From contig CAKQVV010000019.1 in assembly GCA_934277845.1 (NCBI GenBank), positions 1 through 21,514 on the forward strand: a stretch of 21,514 bases of DNA, given 5' to 3'. A program made the position numbers and the translations under genes. The stretch's first letter is position 1, and each line of letters starts with the position of its first letter. Of this stretch, positions 1-6,876 are shown piece after piece. The notes under the pieces are model-generated. The model was not told the DNA's origin. It saw only the letters and a program-made list of their open reading frames with translations, and made no database searches. Source of the DNA: an uncultured Clostridia bacterium. Its GTDB lineage: Bacteria > Bacillota > Clostridia > Christensenellales > Pumilibacteraceae.

Positions 1-14
1 TTTCCGTGTTCCCC

Positions 15-55
15 GTCATTCAGAGCAAATGCACAAGCATTTGCGTGGAATCCCC
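15..55 (-). repeat. family-1 palindromic repeat, copy R1
   Basis: Read on the minus strand this is GGGGATTCCACG, then an inner hairpin (CAAATGC, 4-nt loop, GCATTTG), then CTCTGAATGAC. The ATTC of the left arm pairs with the GAAT of the right arm. The inner stem is identical to copy R11 at 11163. It is flanked on its GGGG side by a TTCCATG motif seen next to several other copies. Confidence 0.85.
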
Positions 56-110
56 GACATGGAACCGCTGATCCGACCTTATAAAAAAGGTCAATAACGT
101 TCTTGTTGTG

Positions 111-175
111 GGGGATTCCACGTCGCAACGGCATTGTTTTTAGAGTTAAACAATGCCGTTGCTCCTCTGAATGAC
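111..175 (+). repeat. family-1 palindromic repeat, copy R2
   Basis: The same GGGGATTCCACG and CTCTGAATGAC arms as R1, but on the plus strand and with a different, longer inner hairpin: a perfect 15-bp stem (125-139 with 148-162) and an 8-nt loop. R1 and R2 are divergent. The 55-bp spacer between them includes a small inverted repeat, GACCTT...AAGGTC. Confidence 0.85.
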
Positions 176-259
176 GAGGTAGAACGGAAAGGTTTCGTTC
201 TGTTTTATTTATCCTTATAAATTATCCTGAAAATCAAACGCGCAGTTTCAGTGTTCCCC

Positions 260-300
260 GTCATTCAGAGCAAATGCACCGGCATTTTCGTGGAATCCCA
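260..300 (-). repeat. family-1 palindromic repeat, copy R3
   Basis: Minus-strand copy with the inner stem AAATGC/GCATTT (6 bp; the seventh pair of R1 is lost). It lies about 27 bp beyond the U-tract of the predicted small RNA. The TATAAGGTCG sequence next to that U-tract recurs beside R1, so it belongs to the extended repeat rather than to the RNA. Confidence 0.8.
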
Positions 301-326
301 TGCATGGAGCAAATAATCGACCTTAT

Positions 327-352
327 AAAAAAGTCGCACCGTTTAGATGCGA
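327..352 (-). terminator. intrinsic terminator of the small RNA
   Basis: On the minus strand UCGCAUC (352-346) pairs with GGUGCGA (340-334) around a 5-nt loop. One C and then six U (332-327) follow. The stem is seven bp with one G-U pair. Confidence 0.75.
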
Positions 353-467
353 TCGTTTTCCGTTTAAAATGCAAAATGGCCGATTTTACGGTCGACCATC
401 TTGCTATATGATAAGGGGGAAAATGATGAGCTGTTTAGGTGTAACCGGAACACTCGTTCCTGATTAC
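327..467 (-). ncRNA. predicted small RNA with C-rich single-stranded segment
   Basis: This is a complete non-coding transcription unit on the minus strand. The start near 467 is placed about 7 nt after the TATAAT box at 475-480. Hairpin 1 (467-441) is GGAAC/GUUCC inside GUAAU/GUUAC. Hairpin 2 (404-371) is an uninterrupted 13-bp stem with two G-U pairs and an 8-nt loop. Hairpin 3 is the terminator (352-334) followed by six U. Between hairpins 1 and 2 lies about 36 nt with no obvious structure containing UUUUCCCCCUUAU (423-411), complementary to purine-rich Shine-Dalgarno sequences. From established knowledge, RsaE/RoxS-type RNAs of Gram-positives use C-rich loops to bind ribosome binding sites; an analogous role here is inference. 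There is no sequence match to a family I know, and no plausible ORF in the transcript. It is not 6S-like (no long rod with a central bubble). Confidence 0.7.
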
Positions 468-474
468 GACTGAC

Positions 475-503
475 ATTATATACCTATCCGATTCGTTTGT
501 CAA
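475..503 (-). promoter_or_regulatory. perfect-consensus sigma-A promoter with A/T-rich upstream element
   Basis: Minus strand: TTGACA (503-498), exactly 17 bp, TATAAT (480-475). Upstream of the -35 (504-540) are A/T tracts like an UP element. Both hexamers match consensus fully, which is rare and typical of very active RNA genes. It reads away from the SNF2 gene into the small RNA; no protein gene follows before the window edge. Confidence 0.85.
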
Positions 504-604
504 GAGTTTTTTTAAACTTTTTTTAAAAATTTTAAATATATTGAAACAAAGCGTTATCTGCAATATTTTCGGATAAATTTGCAATATTTTTTCAAAAAAT
601 AGTC

Positions 605-3600
605 CTAACTTAACAACTCGATAATTTCTTTAATGCCGTTTTCCTTGCCGACGACAAGCCCCGCCAGCGCGGATTTTTTCTCCTGTAACTTGACGATTTT
701 CTCTTCGACGCTGTCCTTGACGATGAGTTTGTAGACCTGAACGCTCTTTTGCTGTCCCATGCGGTAAGCGCGGTCGGTCGCCTGATTCATGACGGATTCG
801 TTCCACCACGGATCGTAATGGATAACCACGTCCGCGCCGGTAAGGTTGATGCCCGTGCCGCCGGCTTTCAATGAGATAAGGAATACTTTTACGTCGTTCT
901 CGTTGAATTTGCCTACAAGGCGCAATCTCTCAGACTTGGGCGTATCGCCCTTTAAGACATAGTGCGAAATGCCCTTCTCCATGAGTTTGCGGCGGATAAC
1001 GTCCAGCATCGAGGTAAACTGCGAAAACAAAAGTATCTTGTGTCCGCCCTCGACCGCCGTGTCGATCAGTTCCATGCACGCGTCGGTTTTCGCGGAGTTG
1101 CCGGTGTAATCGGGATAAACAAGCGACGGATCGCAACAGATCTGGCGAAGTTTGGTGAGCATGGACAGCACGACCACCCTGCTCATGTCGGGAGTGGAGC
1201 GCATGCTTTCGCGGATAAGCGCGAGGTTCGCTTCGTACAGTTTCTTCTGTTCGCCTTCGAGCGGCGCGTCGAGAATACTCTCCATTTTCGCGGGCAGTTC
1301 TTTGAGTACGTCCGCTTTCAGTCGTCTTAAAATAAACGGTTTTACTATGCGTTTAAGCCGCTCGGTCGCCCCCTCGTCGCCGCGCACTACGTCGGTTTCG
1401 TACTTGTCGCGGAACGCGCCGTAACTGCCGAGATAGTACGGCATGATAAAGTCGAATATCGACCAGAGTTCGCCGAGGTTGTTCTCGACCGGCGTGCCGG
1501 TGAGCGCGAAACGATGTTTCGCCTTGATTTTTTTAACCGCAACCGCGTTTTTCGTTTCGGGGTTTTTGATAAACTGCGCTTCGTCGGCGATCGCGTAATC
1601 GAACGTAACGTCCTCGTACAGTTCGTGATCGCGGCGGATAAGATCATAGGAAGTGATGATCACGTCGTAGTCCGCGGCGCGCGCGATACAATCGCGCCGT
1701 TCTTCCTGACTGCCCATGACGGCGAGAGTTTTCAGCGACGGCGCGAACTTCTCGATTTCGCCCACCCAGTTGAGCATGAGCGTCGTGGGACAAACTATAA
1801 TCGCGGTGGATTTTTCTTCGAGCAGCAGCGCGATGACCTGCAGCGACTTACCTAGGCCCATGTCGTCGGCAAGGATCCCGCCGAAGCCGTTGTCTTTCAG
1901 CATTTTCAGCCAGCGATAACCGGTTTTCTGATAGTTACGCATGATAAGCCGCAGCGATTCGGGTACTTCGATGTCGGCGTTTTCCACGGATTCGAGCGAC
2001 TTTAACAGCGATTTGAACGCGCTGTCGCGGGAGAGCGAAAAAAAGCCTTGTTTGAGTTCGCTGTTGACGAACGGCGCGTAATAGCGCGGCATTTCAAACT
2101 GCCCGTCGGTAAGTTTCGCCACTTCCAGTATTTCGCTGAGCGCCTCGATCGAGTTGTCCTCGAGGTTGACAAATCCGCCGCCGAGACGGATATAACGTTT
2201 CTTTTCGCGGTAAGCCGCGAGTATCGCCGCCAGTTCGTCGCTCGTGTAGCCGTCGGCGGAAAGTTGCAGATTGAGAAGGTCGCTCGTAAGGCGCACGCCC
2301 ACGTGAATACGCGGCGAAGTGCGGATACGCATTTTTTTCATACTGTCGGTGACGAACACTTCGGCATACTCGAAAAGTTCCTTTACGCCCTCGGACAGGA
2401 ACGTGAAGATCTCCGCTTCGTCGTCAAGATACAGGTCGGGATAGTGCGGAAAATATTTTGCAAGCACGCCGCGGAGCGCGTTTTCGGTATCCCAGTCGCG
2501 CACGAAATCCCCGCCGATCACGTCGGAGAAAAGGTCGATAGGATTATCGTCGTAACTTGCCTTGACGTCGAGATACACGCTGCCGTCCTTGCCGTTGATG
2601 TAAATCTTGGCGACGAGAGGCGCGGCTTCGTACACGGAAAGATCGATCGAGCCGGAATCGACTTCGATATAATCGTTGAGTTGACAAATTACGCTGTTGT
2701 AGAACGCGCTCATGTCGTGATCGGCGACGAACAGTCGCTTTTTCATCGCGATATAGTCGAAGAACGAACGCACCGCGGCGTCGAACTCGTCGCTCACGCG
2801 GTAAATCCGGTTTTGGGTAAGGACGTACTTGTAGTCCTTGCCGTCGATAAATTTACAGTCCGTCTCTGAAAGCGTGACGGCATACCCGCCCTCTTCGTCG
2901 GTCACGATGAGTTTTACTGGGAGCGCGGCGTTAAACGGCTCGATCAGCACGAGATCAGACTTTCCAAGGTGCACGAGCGAGCCTTCGTACAGCGCGAAAA
3001 ACTCGTCCACGTCGCCGTAAAGCAAGCGGATTTCGTCCTTGTAGCGCATGAACGAGCCGCTGAGTTCGATTTTCTCCGAGTAGCATTTCACGAGAAAATC
3101 CACCAGTTTTTTGCTGTTTTCGGTGAAGTTTTCGATATTGTGATACAACTCGAGATCGACGCCGTAGCGACGGTAACCGCACGCCGAAACGCACGACACG
3201 AAGTCGGAAATATCTTTTAAGTTATACTGTTTTTTGTTGCCTATGGTGAAACGCAGCGACACGCCGTCGCCGATTTCGAGATAAGGGATCAGTTCAGTTT
3301 TCACGGCGTCGCCGGTGATAAACCTGCGGCGTTTCTTCTTGCCGTACTCGGCAATGAGGTTGACCGCGCCGGGATCGGTCTTTTTGCGGATATCGACCGG
3401 TTCGCGCACCTGCGGATTGCGCTCTTCGTAACTGAGCGCGGTGGCGACTATGTGCTTGCACGGACCGCTTTCGAGATTGAATTTGTCGCAGTCACACTCG
3501 TAGTCGTACAGCCCGCCCTGCTCGTCGAAAGTTATTTTGCAGTTATAAAGTCTGTCACCCTGAACGGTGGATAGAATATCGAACTTTCCGTCGCGCGTCG

Positions 3601-3703
3601 CCGTCGTGATGCTCTTGACTTTGTTGTCGTAAAACTTCTTCTTACCCGAAGCGAACGCGTCGCCCTGGGTTTCGTTGTATAGCGCGTCGAAATCGAAAAA
3701 CAT
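605..3703 (-). CDS. SWIM zinc-finger SNF2-family helicase/ATPase
   Basis: A 1032-residue SNF2 ATPase, probably a DNA or nucleoprotein translocase in the cytoplasm. The N-terminus has a SWIM zinc finger (C70, C72, C82, H84). Residues about 110-580 match in position the bacterial SNF2-associated region. The ATPase core has Walker A DDMGLGKS (613-620), the DEAQ box (707-710), TGTP (735-738), the helicase C lobe with SLKAGGTGINL (944-954) and QATDRAYRMGQ (974-984). The start is supported by GGAGG 7 nt upstream of the ATG and by a promoter 61 nt further upstream. The gene is monocistronic and divergent from mgtE. No clear terminator is seen after the stop; the next 100 bases are simply A/T-rich. 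The substrate and pathway of SWIM-SNF2 proteins in Bacillota are not established. The family call is firm, the role is not. Confidence 0.95.
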   Translation of the reverse strand: MFFDFDALYNETQGDAFASGKKKFYDNKVKSITTATRDGKFDILSTVQGDRLYNCKITFDEQGGLYDYECDCDKFNLESGPCKHIVATALSYEERNPQVREPVDIRKKTDPGAVNLIAEYGKKKRRRFITGDAVKTELIPYLEIGDGVSLRFTIGNKKQYNLKDISDFVSCVSACGYRRYGVDLELYHNIENFTENSKKLVDFLVKCYSEKIELSGSFMRYKDEIRLLYGDVDEFFALYEGSLVHLGKSDLVLIEPFNAALPVKLIVTDEEGGYAVTLSETDCKFIDGKDYKYVLTQNRIYRVSDEFDAAVRSFFDYIAMKKRLFVADHDMSAFYNSVICQLNDYIEVDSGSIDLSVYEAAPLVAKIYINGKDGSVYLDVKASYDDNPIDLFSDVIGGDFVRDWDTENALRGVLAKYFPHYPDLYLDDEAEIFTFLSEGVKELFEYAEVFVTDSMKKMRIRTSPRIHVGVRLTSDLLNLQLSADGYTSDELAAILAAYREKKRYIRLGGGFVNLEDNSIEALSEILEVAKLTDGQFEMPRYYAPFVNSELKQGFFSLSRDSAFKSLLKSLESVENADIEVPESLRLIMRNYQKTGYRWLKMLKDNGFGGILADDMGLGKSLQVIALLLEEKSTAIIVCPTTLMLNWVGEIEKFAPSLKTLAVMGSQEERRDCIARAADYDVIITSYDLIRRDHELYEDVTFDYAIADEAQFIKNPETKNAVAVKKIKAKHRFALTGTPVENNLGELWSIFDFIMPYYLGSYGAFRDKYETDVVRGDEGATERLKRIVKPFILRRLKADVLKELPAKMESILDAPLEGEQKKLYEANLALIRESMRSTPDMSRVVVLSMLTKLRQICCDPSLVYPDYTGNSAKTDACMELIDTAVEGGHKILLFSQFTSMLDVIRRKLMEKGISHYVLKGDTPKSERLRLVGKFNENDVKVFLISLKAGGTGINLTGADVVIHYDPWWNESVMNQATDRAYRMGQQKSVQVYKLIVKDSVEEKIVKLQEKKSALAGLVVGKENGIKEIIELLS

Positions 3704-3763
3704 GCTTTAACCTCCGCTTTTTCAATGCAAAAACGCCGCAAACCCGTTTTTGCGTTACATTGT

Positions 3764-3792
3764 ATTTTAGCACATTTTTAAGAAAATTACAA
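3764..3792 (-). promoter_or_regulatory. promoter of the SNF2 gene
   Basis: Minus strand: TTGTAA (3792-3787), 17 bp, TAAAAT (3769-3764). It lies 61 bp upstream of the ATG at 3703 and fits a short leader carrying the GGAGG site. Confidence 0.65.
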
Positions 3793-3854
3793 TGGTTTTT
3801 AGAGGTAAAACACCGATATTTACACAAATTCCGGGGTGCGTAAGGCAAATTCGG

Positions 3855-3883
3855 TTGACTTATTCCGCCGAAAAGCATATACT
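3855..3883 (+). promoter_or_regulatory. promoter of mgtE
   Basis: TTGACT (3855-3860), 17 bp, TATACT (3878-3883), a near-consensus sigma-A promoter. The start is expected near 3890, giving mgtE an unusually long leader of about 168 nt. Confidence 0.75.
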
Positions 3884-3889
3884 GATAGT

Positions 3890-4057
3890 GAAATCTTGAA
3901 AAGGAGGCGTAAGGCAACGAATGGACGCAGGTAGCAGTAAAAGCGCGGATCCCCCGAGTAATAAGCGTTATTGTTCGCGAGCCTTCGCCGGATAATAACG
4001 ACTTTTACGGAAACCCGTGCTTGACTTCCCACGAAAATCGGTTGCGGGACACAAGCA
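3890..4057 (+). promoter_or_regulatory. structured 5' leader of mgtE, possible metal-sensing element
   Basis: Several helices can be drawn. GTAAAAG (3937-3943) pairs with CTTTTAC (4002-4008) and encloses CGTTATT (3966-3972) with AATAACG (3994-4000), itself capped by GCGA/TCGC (3977-3988). Next to the start codon, GCTTG plus TCCC (4019-4030) pairs with GGGA plus CAAGC (4046-4056). That last hairpin takes up the only weak Shine-Dalgarno (GGGA) and ends one base before the ATG, as a translational expression platform would. MgtE genes in Bacillota are often controlled by the M-box magnesium riboswitch, but its conserved GUUAGGUGAGGC block is absent. Class unknown; regulation is inferred. Confidence 0.5.
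3921..3995 (+). CDS. possible 24-residue leader peptide upstream of mgtE
   Basis: An ATG with an AAGGAGG site upstream (3901-3907) opens a 24-codon ORF ending in TAA, wholly inside the mgtE leader. The spacing from the site to the ATG is 13 nt, longer than usual, so translation may be weak or absent. The ORF includes DPP and covers the multi-branched helix, so ribosomes on it would disturb that fold, as in leader-peptide attenuation. It may equally be chance within a structured RNA. Confidence 0.2.
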   Translation: MDAGSSKSADPPSNKRYCSRAFAG

Positions 4058-5746
4058 ATGAATAAGGAATGGTATGACCTTTTGGCGGCGGAGGACTACG
4101 CGGAACTCGCGAAAGCCCTCGATACCGCCACGCCCGAAGCACTCTCGGAGTTTCTGGGCGGTCTTGACGACGAAGAACTGAAAAAAGCCTGCCGCGGATT
4201 CTCACCCGACGAAACCGCGGATTTTCTGGTTAAACTCGACGACGACGTCGAACTGAAAGAACGCATAATAAACCTGTTGAAAGATCGCGAACTCGACCGG
4301 GTAATGGACGAAATGTCCGTCGAGGACACCGTGGACATGGTGGAAGACCTGCCGGCGGGCGTTGCGCGCAGAATCGCCGAAGAGGACGAAATCCTGAAAC
4401 TTCTGCAGGCGCGGAATTTTACGGTATTAAAGCCGCTTCTCCGCGAGTTTAACCCTACCGACCTTGCGGAAATTTTCGACGAAGTACCCAAAGAAGAGGT
4501 CGTCCTCATCTTCCGCATACTGCCTAAAGATCTCGCGGCGGAAACGTTCGTCGAAATGAGCGGCGACAGCAAAGAGGCTCTTATCCGCTCGCTGAACGAC
4601 ATCGAACTGAAAGCGGTCATGGACGAACTGTTCCTCGACGATACGGTAGATCTTATCGAGGAAATGCCGGCGAACGTAGTCAAGCGTATTATCGCGCAGT
4701 CCGATGCCGAAACCCGCGCGTATATCAACGAACTTTTAAAGTACCCGAAAGACAGCGCGGGCAGCATAATGACGATCGAGTTCGTGTCGCTGACAAGTTC
4801 CATGACGGTATCCGCGGCGTTCGACCGGATCCGCAAGACGGGCGTAGACAAAGAAACTATCTACACCATGTACGTCACCGACGAAAAAAAGAAACTTATC
4901 GGCATAGTTTCGGCAAAAGACCTTCTCCTCGCCTCCCCCGGATCCAGGATCGGCGACATCATGGAGGACAACGTGATTTACGTCGAAACGCTGACCGACA
5001 AAGAGGACGTTTCCAACATGATCGCAAAGTACGGTTTCCTCGCAATGCCGGTAGTCGACGGCGAAAAGCGGCTGGTCGGCATCGTCACGGTCGACGACGC
5101 AATCCAGATCATGCAGGACGAGAGCACCGAAGATATGGCGAAGATGAGCGCGGTCACGCCGTCGGATAAGCCGTACCTGAAAACCGGCGTCTGGAAAATC
5201 TGGCTCAACCGTATTCCGTGGCTGCTGATTCTTATGATTTCCGCGACCTTTACGGGCATGATTATCTCGGCAAACGAAGAAACGCTGAATATGCCCGTTT
5301 TCGGCATTATTCTCACCGCGTCCATACCGATGCTGATGGATACGGGCGGCAACGCCGGTTCGCAGGCTTCGGTCACGATCATCCGCGGCATTGCCTTGGG
5401 CGAGGTCGGTTTCCGCGACATAGGTAAGGTCATCTGGAAAGAACTCCGCGTGTCTGTACTGCTCGGACTCACACTCGCCGTCGCCTGTTTTGCAAAACTT
5501 ATGGTCGTCGACAGACTGTGGGCGGTACAAAACGGCTTCACCGTCGCGCTCGTCATTTGCCTTGCGCTTCTCACGACCGTAATCCTTGCAAAACTCATCG
5601 GCTGCACAATGCCGCTTATCGCAAAGAAATGCCGACTCGATCCTGCCGTCGTCGCAAGTCCGTTCATCACGACCATCGTCGACGCGCTGTCGCTGTCCGT
5701 CTATTGTTTAATCGCGATTTCCCTGCTCTCGGGACTTGCGGTGTAG
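4058..5746 (+). CDS. mgtE: magnesium transporter MgtE with duplicated N domain
   Basis: An Mg2+ channel/transporter of the cytoplasmic membrane, 562 residues against about 450 in typical members. Residues 111-235 are the usual N domain and 240-355 the CBS pair. Membrane helices start near 381 and include the hallmark MLMDTGGNAGSQAS (425-438) and DPAVVASPF...TTIVDALSL (528-546). The excess is at the N-terminus: residues about 8-110 look like a second N domain. For example, 66-110 align with 171-215, sharing VMDE, DDTVD or EDTVD, and a following E-x-P-A-x-V-x-x-R-I pattern. The ATG at 4058 has only GGGA about 9 nt upstream, inside a hairpin. Transcribed alone from the 3855 promoter. In known MgtE the N and CBS domains bind Mg2+ and gate the pore, so the duplication could alter gating. 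Confidence 0.95.
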   Translation: MNKEWYDLLAAEDYAELAKALDTATPEALSEFLGGLDDEELKKACRGFSPDETADFLVKLDDDVELKERIINLLKDRELDRVMDEMSVEDTVDMVEDLPAGVARRIAEEDEILKLLQARNFTVLKPLLREFNPTDLAEIFDEVPKEEVVLIFRILPKDLAAETFVEMSGDSKEALIRSLNDIELKAVMDELFLDDTVDLIEEMPANVVKRIIAQSDAETRAYINELLKYPKDSAGSIMTIEFVSLTSSMTVSAAFDRIRKTGVDKETIYTMYVTDEKKKLIGIVSAKDLLLASPGSRIGDIMEDNVIYVETLTDKEDVSNMIAKYGFLAMPVVDGEKRLVGIVTVDDAIQIMQDESTEDMAKMSAVTPSDKPYLKTGVWKIWLNRIPWLLILMISATFTGMIISANEETLNMPVFGIILTASIPMLMDTGGNAGSQASVTIIRGIALGEVGFRDIGKVIWKELRVSVLLGLTLAVACFAKLMVVDRLWAVQNGFTVALVICLALLTTVILAKLIGCTMPLIAKKCRLDPAVVASPFITTIVDALSLSVYCLIAISLLSGLAV

Positions 5747-5796
5747 CTGTGCGGTGAATATAATTTTATTTAAGGATATTTCGGATTTCATGAACT

Positions 5797-5847
5797 GAAC
5801 CACAAAACGAGCGAACGCAAACGCGTCCGCTCGTTTCTCTGAATGAC
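5797..5847 (+). repeat. family-1 palindromic repeat, copy R4 (left arm degenerate)
   Basis: The right arm CTCTGAATGAC is intact, the left arm is eroded. The inner stem AAACGAGCG/CGCTCGTTT plus ACG/CGT has a single A-C mismatch. It starts about 50 bp after mgtE and is followed by TTTCTCT, so it may double as the mgtE terminator. Confidence 0.65.
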
Positions 5848-5890
5848 TCGTTAAAACGAAAAAAAACGCACATTCATTTTGTTTACAATT

Positions 5891-5932
5891 CCTCGGTCGC
5901 TGTCGCGACAGCTCCCTTTACACAAGGGAACC
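5891..5932. repeat. family-3 tandem palindrome
   Basis: Two adjoining hairpins: the perfect 14-base palindrome GCTGTCGCGACAGC (5899-5912), then TCCCTT/AAGGGA (5913-5929). This is the only copy in the window. It resembles intergenic repeats I recall from Clostridia, but I cannot confirm that here. Confidence 0.45.
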
Positions 5933-5963
5933 TTTAAATACGGTCGATTATACGTTCCATGTC

Positions 5964-6003
5964 GGGGATTCCACGCGTGGCGTGTCGCCACGCTCTGAAT
6001 GAC
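5964..6003 (+). repeat. family-1 palindromic repeat, copy R5
   Basis: Both conserved arms are intact and the inner stem is a perfect 7 bp, CGTGGCG/CGCCACG, with a 3-nt loop (5976-5992). This stem is unrelated in sequence to those of the other copies. Confidence 0.85.
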
Positions 6004-6030
6004 CGAAAAAGCCGGGAAGGAAACGTTATT

Positions 6031-6078
6031 ATCCCCTCATCCGTCGGCTACGCCGCCACCTTCCCCCAAGGGGGAAGG
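6031..6078 (-). repeat. family-2 palindromic repeat, copy F2a
   Basis: Read on the minus strand: CCTTCCCCC/GGGGGAAGG hairpin (6078-6059), then GTGGC with a short variable stem GGC/GCC, then GGATGAGGGGAT. The same layout recurs inside the two composites at 8960 and 10142. Confidence 0.75.
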
Positions 6079-6144
6079 TTTTGTTTCGGTAGTCGCGCGA
6101 CACAGTTACTGCTATCCTATTTGACGACCTTAAAAGAGTTGCGG

Positions 6145-6184
6145 GGTCCGGGACACAACCGAAAGTGTCCCGGTGACTTTTTTT
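6145..6184 (+). terminator. strong terminator-like hairpin without an obvious gene
   Basis: CCGGGACAC (6148-6156) and GTGTCCCGG (6165-6173) form a perfect 9-bp stem with an 8-nt loop. TGAC and seven T (6178-6184) follow. The nearest plus-strand gene upstream is mgtE, ending 400 bp earlier. It could be a remote mgtE terminator, the 3' end of an unseen RNA, or another repeat family. Confidence 0.5.
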
Positions 6185-6213
6185 GCTTCTTTTTTCCTTC
6201 ATTTGAAAAAAAG

Positions 6214-6248
6214 AAGTATTACGAAAAGATACTCTTTCCGTAATACTT
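6214..6248. repeat. 10-bp inverted repeat
   Basis: AAGTATTACG (6214-6223) and CGTAATACTT (6239-6248) are perfect inverted repeats around a 15-nt loop. A second stem, TTCTTTTTT with AAAAAAGAA, lies just upstream (6187-6214). The function is unknown. Confidence 0.5.
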
Positions 6249-6281
6249 ACAATCTTAAAAGTTAAGTTCGTTCTTGTTGTA

Positions 6282-6314
6282 GGGGATCCTTACACGCTAC
6301 GCGCTCAGGATGAC
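6282..6314 (+). repeat. family-1 palindromic repeat, copy R6 (ATCC/GGAT variant)
   Basis: GGGGATCCT...AGGATGAC, where the left-arm change TTC to TCC is matched by GAA to GGA on the right, preserving pairing (6286-6290 with 6307-6311). The inner sequence is short. The flanks TTCTTGTTGTA and TAAAAACGAAA are shared with other copies. Confidence 0.75.
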
Positions 6315-6368
6315 GGGGTAAAAACGAAAACTTCTCGTTCTAATAAATAATAAAATAACCTTTATCCT

Positions 6369-6402
6369 AAAAATTCGGGTTATAGGGTGAATTGCCGCCC
6401 TA
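6369..6402 (-). terminator. weak terminator candidate after trmL
   Basis: On the minus strand TAGGG (6402-6398) pairs with CCCTA (6387-6383). Five T follow at 6373-6369, but 9 nt separate stem and T-run, so efficiency is doubtful. Confidence 0.3.
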
Positions 6403-6408
6403 ACGTAT

Positions 6409-6870
6409 TTATTTTTGTCCGAAAAAATCGTTTTGGCGCAACGCTTCGTAAAGGATTATCGCAACCGAGTTCGAGAGGTTAAGCGAACGGAGCGTGCCGT
6501 ACATGGGAATACGGACGGCACGGTCGAAGTCCGCGTAAATAAGATACTCGGGCAGTCCTTTCGTTTCCCTGCCGAACAGGATAAAACATCCGTCGGGATA
6601 ACTTACGTCCGTGTAACTTTGCTCTGCCTTTGTGGTGGCGTAGTAGAACTTACCGCCGGCGTTCTTCTCGAAAAACTCGGCAACATTGTCGTAATAAACT
6701 ATATCCACCTTGTCCCAGTAATCGAGCCCTGCGCGACGCAGCGACTTTTCGCTTATATCGAAACCAAACGGGCGCACGAGATGCAGCCGCGTATTTGTAC
6801 AGGCGCAAGTCCGCGCGATATTCCCGGTATTTTGCGGTATTTCGGGTTCGACGAGTACGACGTTAAGCAT
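6409..6870 (-). CDS. trmL: tRNA (cytidine/uridine-34 2'-O-)methyltransferase
   Basis: A 153-residue SPOUT enzyme of the TrmL (YibK) family. It is expected to methylate the ribose of the wobble base in tRNA-Leu isoacceptors using S-adenosylmethionine. Visible family features are the N-terminal PEIPQNTGNIARTC (9-22), FGRETKGLP (99-107) and the trefoil-knot C-terminus IPMYGTLRSLNLSNSVAI (121-138). The length is normal for this minimal SPOUT fold. The start follows the hexosaminidase stop by only 6 nt, and the upstream stop TAG forms part of the GGTAGG ribosome site, so the two genes are very probably cotranscribed and translationally coupled. A functional link to glycan degradation is not evident; it may simply be operon housekeeping. 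Confidence 0.93.
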   Translation of the reverse strand: MLNVVLVEPEIPQNTGNIARTCACTNTRLHLVRPFGFDISEKSLRRAGLDYWDKVDIVYYDNVAEFFEKNAGGKFYYATTKAEQSYTDVSYPDGCFILFGRETKGLPEYLIYADFDRAVRIPMYGTLRSLNLSNSVAIILYEALRQNDFFGQK

Positions 6871-6876
6871 AATTAC

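Noticed and set aside
423..473. 16-codon plus-strand ORF with AGGGGG just upstream
   Set aside because: It lies antisense to the small RNA. The purine run is the complement of the C-rich segment, and no plus-strand promoter is seen.
3890..4057. M-box, yybP-ykoY or c-di-GMP-I riboswitch in the mgtE leader
   Set aside because: The conserved blocks I know for these classes could not be found; only general structure is supported.
5959..6243. 94-codon plus-strand ORF in the repeat region
   Set aside because: It is made of palindromic repeats and the terminator hairpin, with no ribosome site.
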